From the NCBI GenBank assembly GCA_030065615.1, contig JASJDR010000012.1, forward strand, positions 1 to 64,000: a DNA stretch of 64,000 nucleotides. The letters run 5' to 3'. The notes under the pieces are model-generated. The model worked only from the letters and a program-made list of their open reading frames with translations, ran no database searches and was not told where the DNA came from. Origin of the DNA: Xenococcus sp. MO_188.B8 (GTDB lineage: Bacteria > Cyanobacteriota > Cyanobacteriia > Cyanobacteriales > Xenococcaceae). Of this stretch, positions 55,921 through 64,000 are shown piece after piece. Each line of letters opens with the position of its first letter. Position 1 is the stretch's first letter. A program made the translations under genes and the position numbers.

Positions 55921-57012
55921 ATGGGATTTCTCGATCAGAAAAAAATTTGTTTTTTTTTAGTCATACTGTTAGCAGCTTGTAGTAATCCATTACAGTCATC
56001 AAATAATGACTCGGAAGTTAATGCGATTAAAGATAATCCCTATCTTCGATTCAAACAAGAAACTGCATCTTTAGAGCCTTTAACGGAAACATCTTCAATC
56101 GTTGCCAAATCTAAAACTAAAAAACAAGCTACTAAAGATTCTGAAATTAATCTTCCTCTAGTTCGACCCCTTGATATTGAAGGCAATATAAATATTGCTG
56201 GGACTACAGGAACTATGCTGCTCAATCAGTTGATTTATGATCGCTTTGTGCGTCAAGGTTATTCAGATCTAATTAACTTTAGTATGATCGGCACTAATGA
56301 ATCGATTAAAATTTTCTGTGAAGAAAAAAAATTCGACCTACTTACCCTTGCGCGACCAATGCAAGAATCAGAAATCCTTGCTTGTCGAGATAATGGGATT
56401 GAACCAATCAATTTTCTTATTGGAAAAGATGCTGTTGTAATTGTAGTTAGTAGTCAAAATAATTTTGTTAATAAAGTCAATTTATCAATGCTAGCTGCAA
56501 TTTTTACTAAGGAAAAATGGTCTGATATAAATTCTAGTTGGCCTAATAAATCTATCGAGCGCTTCCTGATTGACTCTGGTGCATCTTTTGATCTGGTTGC
56601 GGAAAAAGTTTTAGCCGGAGATGCATCGTCTTTAGTTAATACATCTAATACAAATCTTTATTTATATGAAGATCAAATAATTCAACAACTCAGCACTAAT
56701 ATTTATGGTATTAGTTTTTTAAGTAATTCTGTATTTAAAAAAGCTTCTAAATCTTTAAAAAGTCTTGTTATCGATGGTACTACACCAGAATCAATAAATT
56801 TCAACCATAAAACTTATCCTTTAGAAAGGTCTTTATATATTTATGTTGATCGCAATCAAATAAAACAAAATTCTCAACTCAGTTCTTTTGTTAATTTTTA
56901 TTTAACTAATGTTAATGAAGAAATTGAAAACGCAGAACTGTTTCCTATTGCTTTAGAAGAGTTAAATAAATCAAAGATTAAATGGTTACAAGTTATGGGA
57001 ATTAAACAATAG
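55921..57012 (+). CDS. PstS-like substrate-binding lipoprotein
   Basis: 363 aa. Lipoprotein signal ending L-L-A-A-C (Cys20), then a spacer rich in Ser, Thr and Lys (20-75) and a periplasmic binding-protein domain of the phosphate-binding type, opening I-N-I-A-G-T-T-G-T-M-L-L-N-Q. No permease or ATPase gene follows, so it is more likely a sensory binding protein for the receptor upstream than part of a transporter. Ligand unknown. It converges with the minus-strand cluster. Confidence 0.8.
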   Translation: MGFLDQKKICFFLVILLAACSNPLQSSNNDSEVNAIKDNPYLRFKQETASLEPLTETSSIVAKSKTKKQATKDSEINLPLVRPLDIEGNINIAGTTGTMLLNQLIYDRFVRQGYSDLINFSMIGTNESIKIFCEEKKFDLLTLARPMQESEILACRDNGIEPINFLIGKDAVVIVVSSQNNFVNKVNLSMLAAIFTKEKWSDINSSWPNKSIERFLIDSGASFDLVAEKVLAGDASSLVNTSNTNLYLYEDQIIQQLSTNIYGISFLSNSVFKKASKSLKSLVIDGTTPESINFNHKTYPLERSLYIYVDRNQIKQNSQLSSFVNFYLTNVNEEIENAELFPIALEELNKSKIKWLQVMGIKQ

Positions 57013-57066
57013 AGCAAGGATAAGATAAATACTTAAACTAAGAAATTTAATTCTTGTTCGTAAAAT

Positions 57067-58575
57067 CTAGTCTGCAGAAGATAGTGCTAAGGGATCACTG
57101 ATATTTAAAAACTCACCATCACAACTAGTAATGAAATAAGCATGGCTCCAAAATTCACCATCTTTTGCTGTGTTATCTCCATTAAAAGATAACTCTTGTT
57201 TTAAATAAGAAGATGATACAGTTTTTATTTGCTTCACCAATTGAGAGAGTTTGGTTTTTGGTGGAAAGCGAAGTAATAGTTGAATTTGTTCAGCTTCACC
57301 TCGAACATCAATTAATTGGCAATCGTAGCTGGCTAAAGTATCTTCAAAAATTGTTTTTAACCGTGTTACTATTTCTGAATCGATAATTTTTTGACCATTC
57401 TTGGTTAATAGGGTTATCCGAGTAGCGAGAAAAGCGAAATACTCTTCTTGAAGATTAATTGTTTGTTCTTGTCTAATTTGTTCACTGACTTGAACAACTC
57501 CTCTTGCTAAAACTCCTAAATCATATCGGCAAGATGTTAAATCAGTTATTTGAGGTATATTTTCTGCATCGGCTAAATTATCTTTAGCTGCTAATACCTG
57601 AGTTAGTGCTACTGCAATCCTCTTTACTTTTTGTTGGTACTGCAAAAACTTAGGATTTGTATTCTGTAATTTTTTCAACAGGATGTAATTAAGTAAAAAT
57701 AATAGACCTAACAGCCAGCATACAGTCAGAAAGCGATATATATTAGTAAGGATATTTGCCCATTTGTAACTATTTTCTAATAGTATTTCTAAAGCTTTTG
57801 TTTCCTCTTTAAGTGGAGTAATCAACTGTGTAGTTAATTGTTCAACTTGAGGCTTGGTATTGAGAATAATACTGGTATGAGATTCTACTAAACGAGATGG
57901 GAATTCGTCTTCTGTTAATCCGTATTCAATTGATAGTTGAGATAACTGAGCCATCAAAGACTCTATTTCTGACTGAATTTTCTCATCAACGGCAATGTTA
58001 TATAATAATAAATTACGTATTAATTTACTAAGATTACTTCTTAAATTAGCCAATTGAGATGGAGTAAGACTTTCTGCTTTTTCTTGAGCTGCAAATTTTG
58101 TTTCTAACTGATTAGTAAGGAGAGGTAAGTAACGCAAAGAATTTTTTAATTGGGCATTCTTAGATTTAAAACTTTCGTTAAGATTTGCTTTTTTGTCAAG
58201 TAAATTATTGATATCTTCCAGAATAATCTCTAATTCTTTTTGAGATTTAGTATCAATAAACATAGGTATATTTTTTAAGTTTACTTGAAGAGACTGTTGA
58301 TCAATTAAATTCTTAACTAGAGGATCATAAGAAGTAAATAATTCATAGCGTGATTTCAGTATTTCTTGATTAAAATCAGCATCTAACTGTTGTAATTTAA
58401 TCAGATTATCTTGATACTCTTGATACGGTTTAGTGCTCGTATCAAAGCTTTTACTAATTAAAAAGAATGATATTAGTAAAATAATAATCACACTAATTAT
58501 TCTTATCAGTGGTTTGAGGGCTTTTCTTAACTTAGATAGCCTTCTAGCCAGAGGATGCTGATTTAATCTAAACAT
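57067..58575 (-). CDS. Two-TM coiled-coil protein with degenerate Y1-transposase-like tail
   Basis: 502 aa. TM1 (about 23-42), a periplasmic all-helical region (45-270) reminiscent of DAHL-type sensor domains, TM2 (about 278-300), a helical cytosolic segment (305-375). The C-terminal 105 residues resemble an IS200/IS605 Y1 transposase: beta start F-A-F-L-A-T-R-I-T-L-L-T-K, helix I-V-T-R-L-K-T-I-F-E-D, then Q-I-Q-L-L-L-R-F-P-P-K where transposases have H-x-H-L-L, then L-V-K-Q-I-K-T-V-S-S-S-Y-L and F-W-S-H-A-Y-F. HUH is Q430-I-Q432 and no catalytic-Tyr helix follows. Catalysis is implausible. 40 bp after the peroxidase gene. Confidence 0.72.
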   Translation of the reverse strand: MFRLNQHPLARRLSKLRKALKPLIRIISVIIILLISFFLISKSFDTSTKPYQEYQDNLIKLQQLDADFNQEILKSRYELFTSYDPLVKNLIDQQSLQVNLKNIPMFIDTKSQKELEIILEDINNLLDKKANLNESFKSKNAQLKNSLRYLPLLTNQLETKFAAQEKAESLTPSQLANLRSNLSKLIRNLLLYNIAVDEKIQSEIESLMAQLSQLSIEYGLTEDEFPSRLVESHTSIILNTKPQVEQLTTQLITPLKEETKALEILLENSYKWANILTNIYRFLTVCWLLGLLFLLNYILLKKLQNTNPKFLQYQQKVKRIAVALTQVLAAKDNLADAENIPQITDLTSCRYDLGVLARGVVQVSEQIRQEQTINLQEEYFAFLATRITLLTKNGQKIIDSEIVTRLKTIFEDTLASYDCQLIDVRGEAEQIQLLLRFPPKTKLSQLVKQIKTVSSSYLKQELSFNGDNTAKDGEFWSHAYFITSCDGEFLNISDPLALSSAD

Positions 58576-58615
58576 TTTATATTTGAATTTTTTTTAATCT
58601 AATTTACTAAAAAAG

Positions 58616-59668
58616 TTAAGATAGTGGCTCACCTTGATATTCTCCTGTTAAACTTCTCAAAAAGCTAATGATCAGATCGACATCTTGTTGCGGAATATCT
58701 ACCCCTAACTGATATTTACCCATCAGCTTAATTGCTTCATCCAAAGTTTGAGGATTGCCATCATGAAAATAAGGTGCGGTCAACTCGATATTTCTGAGAC
58801 TAGGAACTTTAAATACATAACGGTCTTCTTCTTTCCCAGTAATGTTGTATCTTCCATAATCTGATTTAATGACATTACCACGATCAGCAAAATAATCACC
58901 AAAGAGTCCCAAAGATTGAAACATATTGCCACCTACTAGCATCCCTTGATGACAAGTGATACAGCCATAGGATTTGAATAAGCTATACCCTTCTTTTGCT
59001 TGCTGGGAAATAGCGTTTTTATTGCCTTTTAAATAATAATCAAATTGGGCATTGGGAGTATATAAAGAACGCTCAAAAGTAGCTATTGCATCCTTAATAT
59101 TATCTTGGTTAATTTCTTGATTGTATAGTTTCTTGAATGCCTTAACGTATTCAGGAGAGTCATTAAGCTTTTCGATAATTTCTGACCAACCTAATCCACC
59201 CATTTCTTTTGCGGCTGATATTGGCCCCTCTATTTGTTCTTCTAGCGATTTAGCTCTGCCGTCCCAAAAGTAGCGAAAGAGAAACCCACTGTTATAAACA
59301 GTAGGGGAATTTACCCCAGTGTTGCTACCGAGCATACCTACGGATGTGGGTATGCGGTCTGTTCCGCCTTTATCTAGTAAGTGACAAGTTGCACAAGAGA
59401 TAGTATCGTTGCTAGATAGTTTGGGGTCGTGAAATAGTTGGTTACCCAATTGCACTTTTGCCTCATCTAATTCAAGGTTAATAGGAATGGGCAAAATTGG
59501 TTCAGTAGCCAGCGCGATTTCTCTATTATTAATTAAATCTGTTGTTTGGCTAAAGCTTTGTTGCTTCAGTTGCTGAATTCCCCAGACAGCAAGTATGGCG
59601 AGACTAAAAAGTAATCCTAAAACAAATATTTTACTTAATTTTTTTTGGAATAGTTCTCTTGTTGTCAT
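58616..59668 (-). CDS. Diheme cytochrome c peroxidase (MauG/CcpA-type)
   Basis: 350 aa. N-terminal anchor (about 14-32), then two c-type heme sites, C-A-T-C-H (about 92-96) and C-I-T-C-H (about 238-242), with S-V-G-M-L, R-Y-F-W-D-G-R-A and P-S-L-R-N-I-E-L-T-A-P-Y-F-H-D-G typical of bacterial diheme peroxidases. Reduces hydrogen peroxide in the periplasm or thylakoid lumen with cytochrome electrons. Between the Rieske gene and the membrane protein with which it is probably cotranscribed. Confidence 0.9.
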   Translation of the reverse strand: MTTRELFQKKLSKIFVLGLLFSLAILAVWGIQQLKQQSFSQTTDLINNREIALATEPILPIPINLELDEAKVQLGNQLFHDPKLSSNDTISCATCHLLDKGGTDRIPTSVGMLGSNTGVNSPTVYNSGFLFRYFWDGRAKSLEEQIEGPISAAKEMGGLGWSEIIEKLNDSPEYVKAFKKLYNQEINQDNIKDAIATFERSLYTPNAQFDYYLKGNKNAISQQAKEGYSLFKSYGCITCHQGMLVGGNMFQSLGLFGDYFADRGNVIKSDYGRYNITGKEEDRYVFKVPSLRNIELTAPYFHDGNPQTLDEAIKLMGKYQLGVDIPQQDVDLIISFLRSLTGEYQGEPLS

Positions 59669-59905
59669 AAAAACTGTTTAGAATCAAGTAAACCTTTGCA
59701 GCTTACGAAAATAGATATTTATTAGATTTTTTTTTTAATTATTATTTATTACTTCTTACTTTAATACCTAAGGAAGATCTAAAAAAGTAATTTCTGTTAC
59801 TCTAATTTAAGATTTAACTTTTTTTTCTGAGAAGCAATTAAAAGGTTTTTATTTATTAGATCTCTCTTCCCTAAAATTTGGCCACCGAGGCTTTACAGGT
59901 ATTTG

Positions 59906-60355
59906 CTAACTAACCTTAACTAGTATAGATTCTTGTTCTTCCTTGACCTCAAAACTGGATAAAGGAGATTGTGCTGGGCCATTTAAAACTTTGCCATCGG
60001 AGGCAAATTCTGAACCATGGCAGGAGCAAAAAAGACTATTTGAGGTATTTTTCCAATCCAGCTTGCAGCCTTGATGAGTACAAACTGTACTAACAGCAGT
60101 AAGATTATTATTGCTATTGCGAAATACAATAAGATTAGATTTGCTATCAATTAAATATCCATTCTCCGTTAGCTCTTGTGCAGTCCCTACGGTAGTATAG
60201 CCATCAGCATCGGGTATTTGAGTAGTCGGTTTAGTAGTAGCTTCGGTACCAGAGGTTTCTTCCCTTGCTTCTTGAGAACAAGCAGCAAGAGCTATGGGAA
60301 AATAACTTGCTAGCAATCCAATTCCAGCCCAATTAAAAAATTTTCGACGTCTCAC
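59906..60355 (-). CDS. Rieske [2Fe-2S] lipoprotein
   Basis: 149 aa. The N-terminus M-R-R-R-K-F-F is Tat-like and A-L-A-A-C (Cys26) is a lipobox, so it is probably a Tat-exported lipoprotein. The cluster ligands are C92-T-H94 and C110/H113 in C-S-C-H-G-S, with Cys97/Cys112 able to form the usual disulfide. It is not the b6f subunit PetC, lacking its long TM anchor. An electron donor for the adjacent peroxidase is a reasonable guess. Confidence 0.85.
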   Translation of the reverse strand: MRRRKFFNWAGIGLLASYFPIALAACSQEAREETSGTEATTKPTTQIPDADGYTTVGTAQELTENGYLIDSKSNLIVFRNSNNNLTAVSTVCTHQGCKLDWKNTSNSLFCSCHGSEFASDGKVLNGPAQSPLSSFEVKEEQESILVKVS

Positions 60356-60612
60356 TTAAATAATTTAGACAGCATAGTTTTACTCAATTATTTTATTTAT
60401 ATATCAAAGTTTGATGGGTTTTGTACAGAAACTTGCAAAATTTTAAAAACTGTTTACAGTTAACTGGCAACTTTAACTTCAAGAAATGCCTCTTTCGCTA
60501 CTACTTGTTCGGATGCTTTTTTTGAGATTATGTTTTTCCCTGATAATTCATTTTTCATAATTCATCCTTTCCTTCCTTCGTGATACGATTTATAAGCATA
60601 TTTGCGTAAAGT

Positions 60613-61350
60613 ATGAAAATTTCTAAAATCATTCCTGCTAATAAAGTAAAGTTCGATTGTATGCAAGATATCAGCAGTCTTAGTTCCCAGTTGGATTCAG
60701 GGTCAGAAAAAAATCAATTAAAACTTATTCCTCAGCTCATTGAAACTGGAGAAACTGGCTATCAGACTTTAATGGCATGGATGGGTAATTGTCGCGATCG
60801 CGGAATGGCCACAATCCCGATGGGCAAAGCTTATCAGATTCTCTATCAACTTGGTACTCCTGAGACTAAAGAATTTCTCGCCCAGAACTTTCCCACAGGA
60901 GTTATACCTCTCAAATCAGAATCTAATATTGACTATCAACCTCTTCAAAGACTTTTAGCCGCTCAAGATTTTCAGCAAGCAGATCTAGTAACAATCCAAA
61001 AATTATGTGAATTAGCTGGAGAATCGGCGATGGAGCGAAAATGGCTTTATTTTACAGAAGTTGCAAGTTTTCCCATCACAGATTTTCAAACTATTGATCA
61101 GCTTTGGTTAGTCCATTCTGAAGGTAAATTTGGTTTTTCTGTACAGAGAAAGATTTGGTTGTCTTTAGGTAAAGATTTTGGGCAACTTTGGGAAAAAATT
61201 GACTGGAGAAAAGGTAATAATTGGACTCGTTACCCTAATGAATTCACTTGGGATCTAACTGCTCCTAGAGGTCATTTACCTTTGTCTAATCAGTTAAGAG
61301 GTGTGCGAGTAATCGATGCAATTTTTAAACATCCTGCTTGGAATCAGTAA
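60613..61350 (+). CDS. GUN4-domain protein
   Basis: 245 aa. N-terminal helical bundle (20-95), then the GUN4 fold (about 100-230): Y-Q-P-L-Q-R-L-L-A-A-Q-D-F-Q-Q-A-D, I-D-Q-L-W-L-V-H-S-E-G-K-F-G-F-S-V-Q and A-P-R-G-H-L-P. Gun4 binds porphyrins and stimulates Mg-chelatase in chlorophyll synthesis; cyanobacteria also carry paralogues, so this may not be the canonical copy. ATG at 60613 and 60661 are both possible starts. Overlaps the larB frame region but not its ATG. Confidence 0.88.
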   Translation: MKISKIIPANKVKFDCMQDISSLSSQLDSGSEKNQLKLIPQLIETGETGYQTLMAWMGNCRDRGMATIPMGKAYQILYQLGTPETKEFLAQNFPTGVIPLKSESNIDYQPLQRLLAAQDFQQADLVTIQKLCELAGESAMERKWLYFTEVASFPITDFQTIDQLWLVHSEGKFGFSVQRKIWLSLGKDFGQLWEKIDWRKGNNWTRYPNEFTWDLTAPRGHLPLSNQLRGVRVIDAIFKHPAWNQ

Positions 61351-61358
61351 ACATAGAA

Positions 61359-62147
61359 ATGAATCAAGAGGAGATTTTGAAACGGCTTTTACAGCAGGTT
61401 GCCGAAGGAAATTTAAGTCCCGATCGCGCTTGGGATAAATTGCGAAATTTTGGGTTTGAATCTTTAGAAGAATTTGCCAAAATCGATCATCATCGTAGTC
61501 TGAGGAATGGTTTTCCTGAGGTTATTTGGGGTGCAGGAAAAACGACCGAACAGATTATTAAAATAATTCAGTTAATGGAGCAAAAAAATCAGGATTTAGA
61601 GCAAAAAAACCCGATCATGGCAACATTGATCGAGCCAGAGATTGCCGAAAAATTACAAGCAGCAATTCCCCATTTACAATATTATCCTGTGGCTAAAATA
61701 GTCTCGATCGCAGATTTTGAGGCAACTCCTAAACAGCCAGGGGTCATCAGTATTGTTACCGCAGGTACTTCCGACATTCCCGTTGCCGAACAAGCAGCCG
61801 TCACCGCAGAATTGTCTGGTTTTCAAGTGACTCGTCTTTGGGATGTGGGAGTTGCCGGAATTCATCGACTTTTGAGTAACTGGCATTATTTGGCAGAAGC
61901 AGATGTCTTAATTGTCATTGCTGGAATGGAAGGCGCTTTACCTAGTGTGGTTGCTGGTCTAGTGGATTGTCCAGTCATCGCAGTTCCCACCAGTGTCGGC
62001 TATGGTGCTAGTTTTGGAGGAATTGCTGCTTTGCTAACGATGTTAAATTCTTGTGCTTCTGGCATCGGAGTGGTGAATATAGATAATGGTTTCGGCGCTG
62101 CTATTTTAGCAGGTCAAATCTTGCGGACAGCTAATAAACTACGCTAA
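61359..62147 (+). CDS. larB: Nickel-pincer cofactor biosynthesis protein LarB
   Basis: 262 aa. PurE-like AIR-carboxylase fold; carboxylates nicotinate adenine dinucleotide and hydrolyses it in NPN cofactor synthesis for lactate racemase-type enzymes. Seen are I-V-T-A-G-T-S-D-I-P-V-A-E-E/Q-A, G-V-A-G-I-H-R-L, A-G-M-E-G-A-L-P-S-V-V-A-G-L and P-T-S-V-G-Y-G-A-S-F-G-G. ATG 61359 (M-N-Q-E-E-I-L) is chosen; an in-frame TTG upstream overlaps gun4. No larC, larE or racemase is in the window. Confidence 0.92.
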   Translation: MNQEEILKRLLQQVAEGNLSPDRAWDKLRNFGFESLEEFAKIDHHRSLRNGFPEVIWGAGKTTEQIIKIIQLMEQKNQDLEQKNPIMATLIEPEIAEKLQAAIPHLQYYPVAKIVSIADFEATPKQPGVISIVTAGTSDIPVAEQAAVTAELSGFQVTRLWDVGVAGIHRLLSNWHYLAEADVLIVIAGMEGALPSVVAGLVDCPVIAVPTSVGYGASFGGIAALLTMLNSCASGIGVVNIDNGFGAAILAGQILRTANKLR

Positions 62148-62265
62148 ATCATTTAGTATTTATCTGTAATTTTTCTGGTTCATTGTGCTTTTTTCCTGAT
62201 TTTTTCACTATAGATTTGTAATTTTTCGTTAGAATGAAGTCCTGTAAAATTCAAAATAAAGAGTT

Positions 62266-63396
62266 ATGCACGATTGTATTATCATAGGTGCCGGACCAGC
62301 AGGCGCAACGGCAGCTTATAATCTGGCGAAACAAGGACGTTCTGTGTTGGTAATCGATAAAGGGCGTTTCCCTCGTTATAAGCCTTGTGGTGGCGGAGTT
62401 TCTCCTGCGATCGCAGATTGGTTTGATTTTGATTTTACGCCTGTGATTAAAACTACAGTTTCGAGCGTGAAATATACTTGGAAATTTGGCGATCCTGTGG
62501 AAATTGCCCTAGAAGATGTGGCTCCCATGTGGATGGTTAAACGGGATGAGTTTGACAATTTTTTGATTCAGAAAGCGATCGCTCAAGGAGCAGAATTTAA
62601 AGATAGTACAGAAGTTACAGGAATTAACCTCGAAGATCAACAGTGGCAAGTGAGCACTGAAGATGGTGTTTTTACCTCATCTTATTTAATTGCTGCTGAT
62701 GGAGCAAATGGTCCTACTGCGGGCTGGTTAGGTTTTAAATCACCACAAAAAGTAGTTGCAGCTAGTTTGGAAGTGACCACAGAAGTATCGGAAAAACGTC
62801 AGAATTTAGCTTATTTCGATTTTGGCTCTCTCAAGAATGGTTTTATGTGGAGTTTCCCCAAACAAGATAGCTATTCATTTAGTGGTGCTTTTGTCAGAGA
62901 TCACAAAGGTAAACCCCAAGAAATCAAAAAACAATTAACTAATTTTGCTGATAAATTTGGTGTTGATCTAGCAAATAGTCAGTATGCCGAATCGACTTTG
63001 AACTTATGGCAGGCAGATTCTCCCTTACACAGCGATCGCTCTTTAGTAGTGGGAGAAGCTGGGGGAATTGTCGATCCTCTCATTGGAGAAGGAATTCGCC
63101 CTGCTATTTTTACAGGCATGAAAGCAGCAGTAGCAATCTCAGCAGCTTTAGATGGCGATAATTCTGCTTTGGCTAATTATAGTGAGGTCATAAAAACCGA
63201 ATGGGGTTCTAATCTGGCGAAAGCACAAACAGTGGCGGGAATGTTTTTTAGATTTCCGAAAATTGCCTATAAATTGGGAGTTAAAACCCCAGCGGCTGGT
63301 CAAATGATGGGGAAAATTCTTTGTGGAGAATTAAGCTATTCTGATGTCGCGGAAAAAGTTACCCAGAAGTTAAAAATTCCTGGATTTGGTCGCTAG
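62266..63396 (+). CDS. Geranylgeranyl-reductase-family FAD oxidoreductase
   Basis: 376 aa. Rossmann FAD motif G-A-G-P-A-G-A-T-A-A at 8-17, K-P-C-G-G-G-V at about 41-47, and G-E-A-G-G-I-V-D-P-L-I-G-E-G-I near 264. The family reduces isoprenoid chains (ChlP in chlorophyll) or archaeal lipids. It is shorter than typical ChlP (about 405 aa) and lacks its usual C-terminus, so it is a paralogue with unknown substrate. Single gene. Confidence 0.85.
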   Translation: MHDCIIIGAGPAGATAAYNLAKQGRSVLVIDKGRFPRYKPCGGGVSPAIADWFDFDFTPVIKTTVSSVKYTWKFGDPVEIALEDVAPMWMVKRDEFDNFLIQKAIAQGAEFKDSTEVTGINLEDQQWQVSTEDGVFTSSYLIAADGANGPTAGWLGFKSPQKVVAASLEVTTEVSEKRQNLAYFDFGSLKNGFMWSFPKQDSYSFSGAFVRDHKGKPQEIKKQLTNFADKFGVDLANSQYAESTLNLWQADSPLHSDRSLVVGEAGGIVDPLIGEGIRPAIFTGMKAAVAISAALDGDNSALANYSEVIKTEWGSNLAKAQTVAGMFFRFPKIAYKLGVKTPAAGQMMGKILCGELSYSDVAEKVTQKLKIPGFGR

Positions 63397-63649
63397 AAAT
63401 CTCAGTATTTCTTCCATTCGGGGCAATTTATGAATTGTCCCAGCAAAATCCCGAATTTTTTCAGATCAACTAATACAAAAGTATTTTTAAAAAAAATATT
63501 TAATTAAAAAGATAATTCTGCAATTTTAAAGCTAGTATTATGATTTGTTACTTAGATAAAAACCCTAGAGAGAAAAATTGCTGTTATGATAGCCCGTATC
63601 GCTCGTCGTGAAAAGCCAAAATATTAGTGGTTCTGAAGGAGACTTGAGG

Positions 63650-64000
63650 GTGAAGAAAATAGATTTAAATGGCAGAGCATTCCATTTTATTGGCATTGGT
63701 GGAATTGGCATGTCTGCTTTGGCACATATTGTTGCGAAACGTCAGCTACCAGTATCGGGATCGGATTTACGAACTAGCCATATTACCGATCGCCTAGAGG
63801 CTTTAGGGGCCAAGATTTTTGCTCGTCAAGAAGCCAGGAATTTAGAGCCTTTTGCTATGGTGAATTCGGCTAATTCCCGAACTCTATCTTCTATCGCAAC
63901 TGCCAATGGAGAAACAGCAGCCAAGTTAGTTGCGACTCAAGTCAAGAACTGTGATCGAGATCTGGCGACAGCAGGTAACGATTTGCCTCAAATAATTTGT
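63650..64000 (+). CDS. murC: UDP-N-acetylmuramate-L-alanine ligase, N-terminal part (runs off window)
   Basis: The visible 117 codons read G-R-A-F-H-F-I-G-I-G-G-I-G-M-S-A-L-A-H-I and V-S-G-S-D-L-R-T-S, the NAD-fold UDP-binding motif of MurC, which adds L-Ala to UDP-MurNAc in peptidoglycan synthesis. GTG at 63650 is placed 8 nt after AAGGAG (63636-63641); an upstream in-frame GTG at 63608 has no such site. The gene continues beyond 64000. Confidence 0.9.
   Translation, partial: MKKIDLNGRAFHFIGIGGIGMSALAHIVAKRQLPVSGSDLRTSHITDRLEALGAKIFARQEARNLEPFAMVNSANSRTLSSIATANGETAAKLVATQVKNCDRDLATAGNDLPQIIC

Noticed and set aside
59906-60355. Cytochrome b6f Rieske subunit (petC)
   Set aside because: It has a lipobox and Tat-like short signal, no long TM anchor, and no petA neighbour, so it is a different Rieske protein.

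Overview
The window is chromosomal DNA of a cyanobacterium. It is AT-rich, is studded with the cyanobacterial HIP1 palindrome GCGATCGC, and carries photosystem I genes (psaL, psaI), a Psb32-like photosystem II repair protein, a GUN4-domain protein, a helical carotenoid protein, a geranylgeranyl-reductase-family flavoprotein and a Pix/Tax-type chemotaxis operon. The gene content and the many short dispersed repeats suit a unicellular or baeocystous lineage such as the Pleurocapsa/Stanieria group, but the genus is only a guess.

0-24 kb is mostly housekeeping: folC, a membrane Ser/Thr kinase, a DUF2780-like protein, trpE, psb32, a class A penicillin-binding protein, tRNA-Arg(UCU), clpS, a DnaJ-type chaperone, rpmB, a MsrP-like molybdoenzyme, a DUF3352-like protein, a CNNM/hemolysin-type protein, a PlsY-like/PEP-synthase-like fusion, an alpha/beta hydrolase, an SRPBCC protein and the divergent psaL/psaI pair. 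A 0.6-kb non-coding block at 10.1-10.7 kb is packed with palindromes. 23.5-26.6 kb is a phosphate-type two-component system followed by phoU.

26.7-38.7 kb is one long minus-strand chemotaxis operon in transcription order PATAN-receiver, CheY-like, CheW, MCP, MCP, hybrid CheA with two receivers, CheW. The order matches cyanobacterial phototaxis/pilus-motility operons, but the GAF domains of both MCPs lack the cysteine needed to bind bilin. 39-46 kb holds a degenerate metallo-beta-lactamase-fold protein, an AI-2E-type transporter, a TldE/PmbA-like protein, the carotenoid protein, a small Cys-rich protein and a MATE transporter.

46-50 kb is an accessory island: a small Trypco1-like protein, a trypsin-STAND NTPase-TPR protein (a predicted biological-conflict system), REP-like hairpins on both sides, and a Uma2 gene broken by a ~103-bp insertion with CTAG direct repeats. 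The insertion can be removed in silico to restore the frame, and one end of it recurs at the left edge of the window.

51.5-60.4 kb is the most unusual part. A MscS-type channel with a cyclic-nucleotide-binding-like domain lies divergently from a Cache-HAMP-cyclase-globin receptor in which the cyclase catalytic residues and the globin proximal His are all replaced. A phosphate-binding-like lipoprotein follows it. On the opposite strand lie a Rieske lipoprotein, a diheme peroxidase, and a two-TM coiled-coil protein whose cytosolic tail resembles an IS200/IS605 Y1 transposase with its HUH motif changed to Q-I-Q. The locus thus combines several apparently dead enzyme folds as cytosolic domains of membrane sensors. 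The window closes with the GUN4 protein, larB, the GGR-family flavoprotein and the start of murC.
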